64,000 bases of DNA from Azolla pinnata. Lineage: Eukaryota > Streptophyta > Polypodiopsida > Salviniales > Salviniaceae. The notes beneath the pieces were generated by a model. The model did not search any database. It was not told the origin of the DNA and worked only from the letters and a program-made list of their open reading frames with translations. Location: contig JBBBWG010011111.1 in the NCBI GenBank assembly GCA_037176905.1, forward strand, positions 1 to 64,000, written 5' to 3'. How positions within the stretch are numbered: the first letter of the stretch is position 1; each line of letters begins with the position of its first letter. This document shows positions 59,823 through 64,000 of this stretch, one piece after another. A program made the translations under genes and the position numbers.

Positions 59823-60288
59823 TCGTCGATTCGCTCATCCATTCTCTCTTCGATCAGTCGGATCGATCTTTGTTGTTGTTGTTGTTGTTGCTACTTATGG
59901 ATAATCGCCTCATCGAGAGGATGGCTCTTCTCGATCGATCGATTGATCGATCGTCTATCGATCCCATCGCTCGAAAAACACCCTCGAAACAAATAAAGAG
60001 AAAACCTGGTACGCAGCGACGGCAAAGCGGAATCGAACGCGGCTTCGATGGCAAAGCGGAATCGATGCATATCCTCCGCGGCAGCGAATCGACGCGGCTT
60101 CGCCGCAGAAACGGAGACGAAGGGGATTTTCTTTCAGTTTTTTTTTCGAAAGAAAGCTAACAAGGGAGGACTAACTAGATACACATTTTTCAAACAAAGC
60201 CCAAAAGCGAAAAGCAAAGCAAAGCAAAGCAAAGCTAGCTTAAGGCTAGATACTCCATTCCACATCCCACTGTTGTATCTTTTGTCTC

Positions 60289-60343
60289 ATGGGCCGATTC
60301 TGGCCTCAGAAGAATACGTCAACATATCTTTCTTTCTTTCTTT
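60289..60343 (-). repeat. Dispersed module, family 3, second inverted copy
   Basis: On the minus strand: AAAGAAAGAAAGATATGTTG, ACGTATTCTTCTGAGGCCAG, AATCGGCCCATGAGAC. Confidence 0.65.
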
Positions 60344-60502
60344 CCTTTTTGTTCTCCCGTGTTCAGCTGTTTGACGACGATGATGATGTTGATGGTAGTG
60401 GTGGTGATCATCGTCATCGTCGTCTCATGTGTCATGCTTGTGGTGTGGAGCAGCTAGCTAAAGCTAGCTAGCAACAATGCGAAATTTAATAGCACCACCG
60501 CC

Positions 60503-60665
60503 AAACAACAACAACAAACAACAACAAGCAACAACAACAAACAACAACAAGCAACAACAACAAACAACAACAACAACAACAACAACAAGCAACAACAAGC
60601 AACAACAACAACAACAACAACAAACAACAACAACAACAAACAACAACAAACAACAACAACAACAA
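60503..60665. repeat. (CAA)n/(GCAACAACAA) array
   Basis: CAA triplets broken at intervals by an extra A or by GC, giving higher-order blocks. It makes poly-Gln/Asn/Thr and Leu/Val/Cys frames that are artefacts. Confidence 0.95.
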
Positions 60666-60894
60666 TGACATAGAGACATCGGGGATTTATGGATTCGAGG
60701 CTAAGGATCATGCGCATTGTGTCGCGTTGTTGCAAGAGCATTGAATGAGTTTCAGGAGGCCGACTGACACATGCAATTGAGATTCGGCCGCGGTTTGAAT
60801 GCGATCATGGCATCCACGAGCGAGGCGCATATGTGTGTCTATGTACGCACAGAACAGTAACACTCACACAAAAGCTTCCGGTTCTGCGAGCGCG

Positions 60895-61085
60895 AATGCA
60901 CTTGGCTTGCAAATGTTTGCGAATGAATGTTGGATTGTGCTTGTCCTTTTTTTTTTCCCTAACTGTTTCCCCCCCCCCCCCCCCCCCCGTAATTCGTTCG
61001 TTAAAACTCGACGATTCGCGAGATCGCGAACGCGCTCGAATCATTCTCGATCGCGCTTGCAGCTCGCGGAAGCATATGGTTTCGC
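60895..61085 (-). mobile_element. Dispersed repeat, family 2, inverted copy
   Basis: Minus strand reads GCTGCAAGCGCGATCGAGAA, TGATTCGAGCGCGTTCGCGA and, after a C/G homopolymer (60970-60988), CATTCGCAAACATTTGCAAG. This parallels the other two copies in order. It faces the copy at 61570 as a long, imperfect inverted repeat. Confidence 0.5.
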
Positions 61086-61366
61086 GAATCAAGTGGGGCA
61101 AAAGGCAGAAGAGATTGTGTTGTGTGTGTGTGTGTGTGTGTTGTTTGTGAATGAGTGCTTTCCATTCAATGTATGCGGAAAGGCGTTCTCGACACCGTGA
61201 AATTCAGTCATTCATTCATTCATTCATGCATTCCTTCATTGAATTCGATGGAAGCGCGAAGGGGCCTTTAAATGGTCACACGACGGCCATGACACGCCGC
61301 AACAAAAGCAACAAAAACAAAAACAAAAGGAAAGAAGCTTGCCCCATGATGCCCCTTGAGAGATTG

Positions 61367-61393
61367 CTGAATATATATATATATATATATATA
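61367..61393. repeat. (TA)n microsatellite
   Basis: A clean TA run. GT runs stand nearby at 61117-61141 and 61497-61519, and CATT repeats at 61209-61225. Confidence 0.9.
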
Positions 61394-61569
61394 TACGGCG
61401 GCGATGATGAAGAAGAAAGACGACCGCGGCTTGACGATTCTATAAATGTCAAGCAACAAGCAAGCGAGACACGATTTTCGCACAAGTCTCTCTATATGTG
61501 TGTGTGTGTGTGTGTGTGATACTAGTTAGTAGTAGTAATAGTAGTAATCGTCATTGAACAAACCATATG

Positions 61570-61902
61570 CTTTTTGCAAGCTGCAAAGAAACGCAATCGA
61601 GAACGATTCGAGCACTCGAGATTCGATAGATCGGGCCCCGAATGCAAGAATGTTTCGGACCAGGAGGAGAAGTGGTAGATTCTTCCATGGAACACTTGAA
61701 TCGGAAGAAGCGTTAAATCGATGCTTTCCCAGAGAAGAGGAGAAGAAAAAAAGTTGACGATTGTTCTCTTATTTTTTTCCACAACCAAGAAGAAGAAGAA
61801 GAAGAAGAACAAGAACGACAACAACAACAACAACAAAACGCATAACATTCGCTTGTAACATTTCGCAGACGTTTGCAAACTCGCATTCGTGCTTGCGAAT
61901 GT
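61570..61902 (+). mobile_element. Dispersed repeat, family 2, copy 3
   Basis: TTTTTGCAAGCTGCAAAGAA, ACGCAATCGAGAACGATTCG, AGCACTCGAGATTCGATAGA, a middle with GTTTCGGACCAGGAGGAGAA, then ACGCATAACATTCGCTTGTA, ACATTT and TTTGCAAACTCGCATTCGTG. This is the same block order as at 11678-11950. A GAAGAAG/ACAACA run is inserted in the middle. Confidence 0.55.
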
Positions 61903-62724
61903 TATTGCGTTTCTGCGTTCATAGTTTGAATTCTCATGCGCGAATCGCGCGAAGGAGCAACGAGTTTCGTCGCGAGTAAGCCCACATTCGTGCGAACGAA
62001 CATTTTTGCGCGAGTTTCTTCATAAGTGAACGCGAATGAGTTCGAACTCGCATTTTATCTCTTGCTTCAATCCTCTTCCTCCCTTTCTCTCTCTCTCTCT
62101 CTCTCTCACTCTCTCTTTGACAAAAATCGTATTGTTTCCGTTTCTTACCGCCTTTTTTTTTTTCCGCGCTCCAACGATTTGTTCCACTCTCAATTGTGAA
62201 TGCACCATGTCAAGAATGCGAACGTCACGGATCGGGATCGACTGTATATGCGGAGAGAGGATGGGCTAGATGGCCCCAGAAGAAAGAAAGAAAGAACGAA
62301 CGAAAGAAAGAAGGAAGGAAGGAAGGAAGGAAGGAAATCGTAGAATTCAAGCAAGTAAGTTGCGAGAGGTGTGTGGGGTGGTCCATGTGCAAATTGGGGG
62401 GCGGTGGGAATCGGCGAAATCAGAACCGAGTCCGTGAACAGAAGAACAAGAAGAGAAACGGAAACGGAAACAGAAAGTTTTTTTAACGCCCACAGGCGAA
62501 ATTTCGACCCCATATGGGATCCCAGCGAAAAATCGCTCGAAAGAACCCCACCAAAGAAAAGGTGGTGGGATTTGCTGCTTCTTTCTTTTCCTTTTGCTTT
62601 TTCGCGGCTTTTGGATTTGGATTTGGATTCGGAGTTTTGTATGTATGGTGGGCAACAAGTCAGAACGGGCGGACAACGGACAAGACGAAAAAAAATTAAA
62701 AAAAAAGAGGACCAAAAGTGGAGA

Positions 62725-63262
62725 GCAAAGAAAGAAAGATCTATTAACGTCTGTCTGCTTAGGCCAATATGACCCATGCTCAGCTGAGCTGAGAAAGAAA
62801 GAAAGATATATTAACGTCTGCTTAGGCCAATATGAAACAAATGCTGAGCTGAGCTGAGCTGAGCTGAGCTGAGCTGAGCTGAGAAAGAAAGAAAGAAAGA
62901 AAGATATATTAACGTCTGTTTGCTTAGGCCAATATGACCTATGCTCAACTCAGCTGAGCTGAGCTGAGAAAGAAAGAAAGATATATTAACGTCTGTCTGC
63001 TTAGGCCAGTATGACCCATGCTCAGCTGAGCTGAGCTGAGCCGAGAAAGAAAGAAAGATATATTAACGTTTGCTTAGGCCAATATGGCCCATGCTGAGCT
63101 GAGCTGAGCTGATCTGAGAAAGAAAGAAAGATATATTAATGTCTGTCTGCTTAGGCCAATATGACCCATGCTCAACAACTGAGCTGAGTTGAGAAAGAAA
63201 GAAAGATATATTAACGTCTGCTTAGGCCAATATGACCCATGTTGAGCTGAGCTCAGTCCATG
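62725..63262 (+). repeat. Seven-unit tandem array of family 3 module with GCTGA runs
   Basis: Each unit of 65-100 bp is AGAAAGAAAGATATATTAAC, GTCTGTCTGCTTAGGCCAAT, ATGACCCATG, then a variable number of GCTGA pentamers. Length differences come from the pentamer and GAAA counts. Units are close to identical, so the expansion is recent. Confidence 0.93.
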
Positions 63263-63564
63263 TTCTTGCATGCAGCTTGAGCCAAAGATGCTTTTCTGAC
63301 TTTTTGGTATTGGATGGGATATAGCCAAGCAATCGATCGATCGATCGACGGCATCATCCACCAAGAGCTTCGGGCTCCTGATCTCACATCACATGCAATC
63401 AATCGATAAGATTCGTTTTCTCGCCCCTCCCAGGCACACACAATACAGTACAATACAATACAATCCAATACAAAGACATATACAGCTCTTTATTCAACCT
63501 TTTTTGTTTGATTGTTCTGCCTCTTCCCAATGTCGCGCACCGATCATATATACGCAGATCGTTG

Positions 63565-63569
<5 letters not shown>

Positions 63570-63603
<34 letters not shown>
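63570..63603. repeat. (GT)n microsatellite
   Basis: A clean GT run. The remaining sequence to the window end (63604-64000) shows no recognisable gene. Confidence 0.95.
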
Positions 63604-63604
<1 letters not shown>

Positions 63605-64000
63605 AGGCGCATTTGTCAGGCGAATAGGAATGAACGCAGAAAACTAAGAACAAACGCGAGGGATCTGCGTCACGCAACCGACCGCGAAAGTCAACTGCTT
63701 TCTCTTTGCTTTGCATTGTGCTTGTGCTTGTGCTTGTGCTTTGCTTTGCATTGAAGGAACAACCAAAAAAAAAAAAAGATAATAATAAAAAAGACAAAAG
63801 ACGCCGACGATTTTGAAGCCAGTGGCCGATGACGAAACAGAATCGCACAACACACTTTGGCTGCGAATCGACCGCAATATATATTTGTATATATATACCT
63901 TCGATCCCTGAATGTTCGCAATGTACACGTAATGTCCACTTTGGAAAAACATTCTCCTTCTGCACGGAGGGGCAACTTCCTGACAACAACAACCACAACC

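Overview
The window is nuclear DNA of a land plant. The evidence is the gene set: a class II trehalose-6-phosphate synthase, a GARP/HHO transcription factor, a CHUP1-related At4g04980-like protein, a TSO1/TCX CXC protein and a plant HNH/coiled-coil protein. Multi-exon genes with GT-AG introns and AAACCCT/TTTAGGG telomere-type motifs agree with this. I cannot fix the lineage from sequence alone.

Seven genes can be built exon by exon with matching splice phases. Left to right: GARP/HHO-type Myb repressor (-, 2815-5748); TXNL4B/Dim1-like thioredoxin-fold splicing factor (-, 15344-16446); degenerate-HNH coiled-coil protein (-, 20704-24947); class II TPS/TPP (-, 28205-31601); myeloid leukemia factor (MLF) protein (+, 37502-40019); At4g04980/CHUP1-like protein (+, 43662-50473); TSO1-like CXC protein (-, 52040-57339). 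One possible extra exon with a targeting-like N-terminus lies at 42477-42680, and an unassigned open region at 626-1531. The genes share no pathway: two DNA-binding regulators, a splicing factor, a sugar-phosphate enzyme or sensor, a possible organelle/cytoskeleton protein and two poorly known proteins.

Between genes the DNA is crowded with unrelated minisatellites and microsatellites, several inside introns (24.2-24.65 kb, 23.2-23.4 kb, 56.4-57.05 kb). One tandem array at 13.8-14.08 kb holds a 100-N assembly gap. The right-hand 6.6 kb (57.4-64 kb) and the blocks 5.7-15.3, 16.5-20.7, 25-28.2 and 31.6-37.5 kb show no convincing gene.

The most interesting non-genic signal is three families of diverged dispersed repeats without coding capacity: (1) a roughly 300-400 bp AT-rich family at about 8.9, 10.0, 25.65 and 41.65 kb, with inverted AACGCC/GGCGTT ends, probably a MITE; (2) a family at 11.68, 60.9 (inverted) and 61.57 kb; (3) a roughly 50 bp module (AAAGATATATTAACGTCTG...GGCCCA) found singly in both orientations at 58.55, 59.8 and 60.3 kb and expanded into seven tandem units at 62.7-63.26 kb. 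No retroelement protein, transposase, CRISPR array, rRNA or convincing tRNA was seen.
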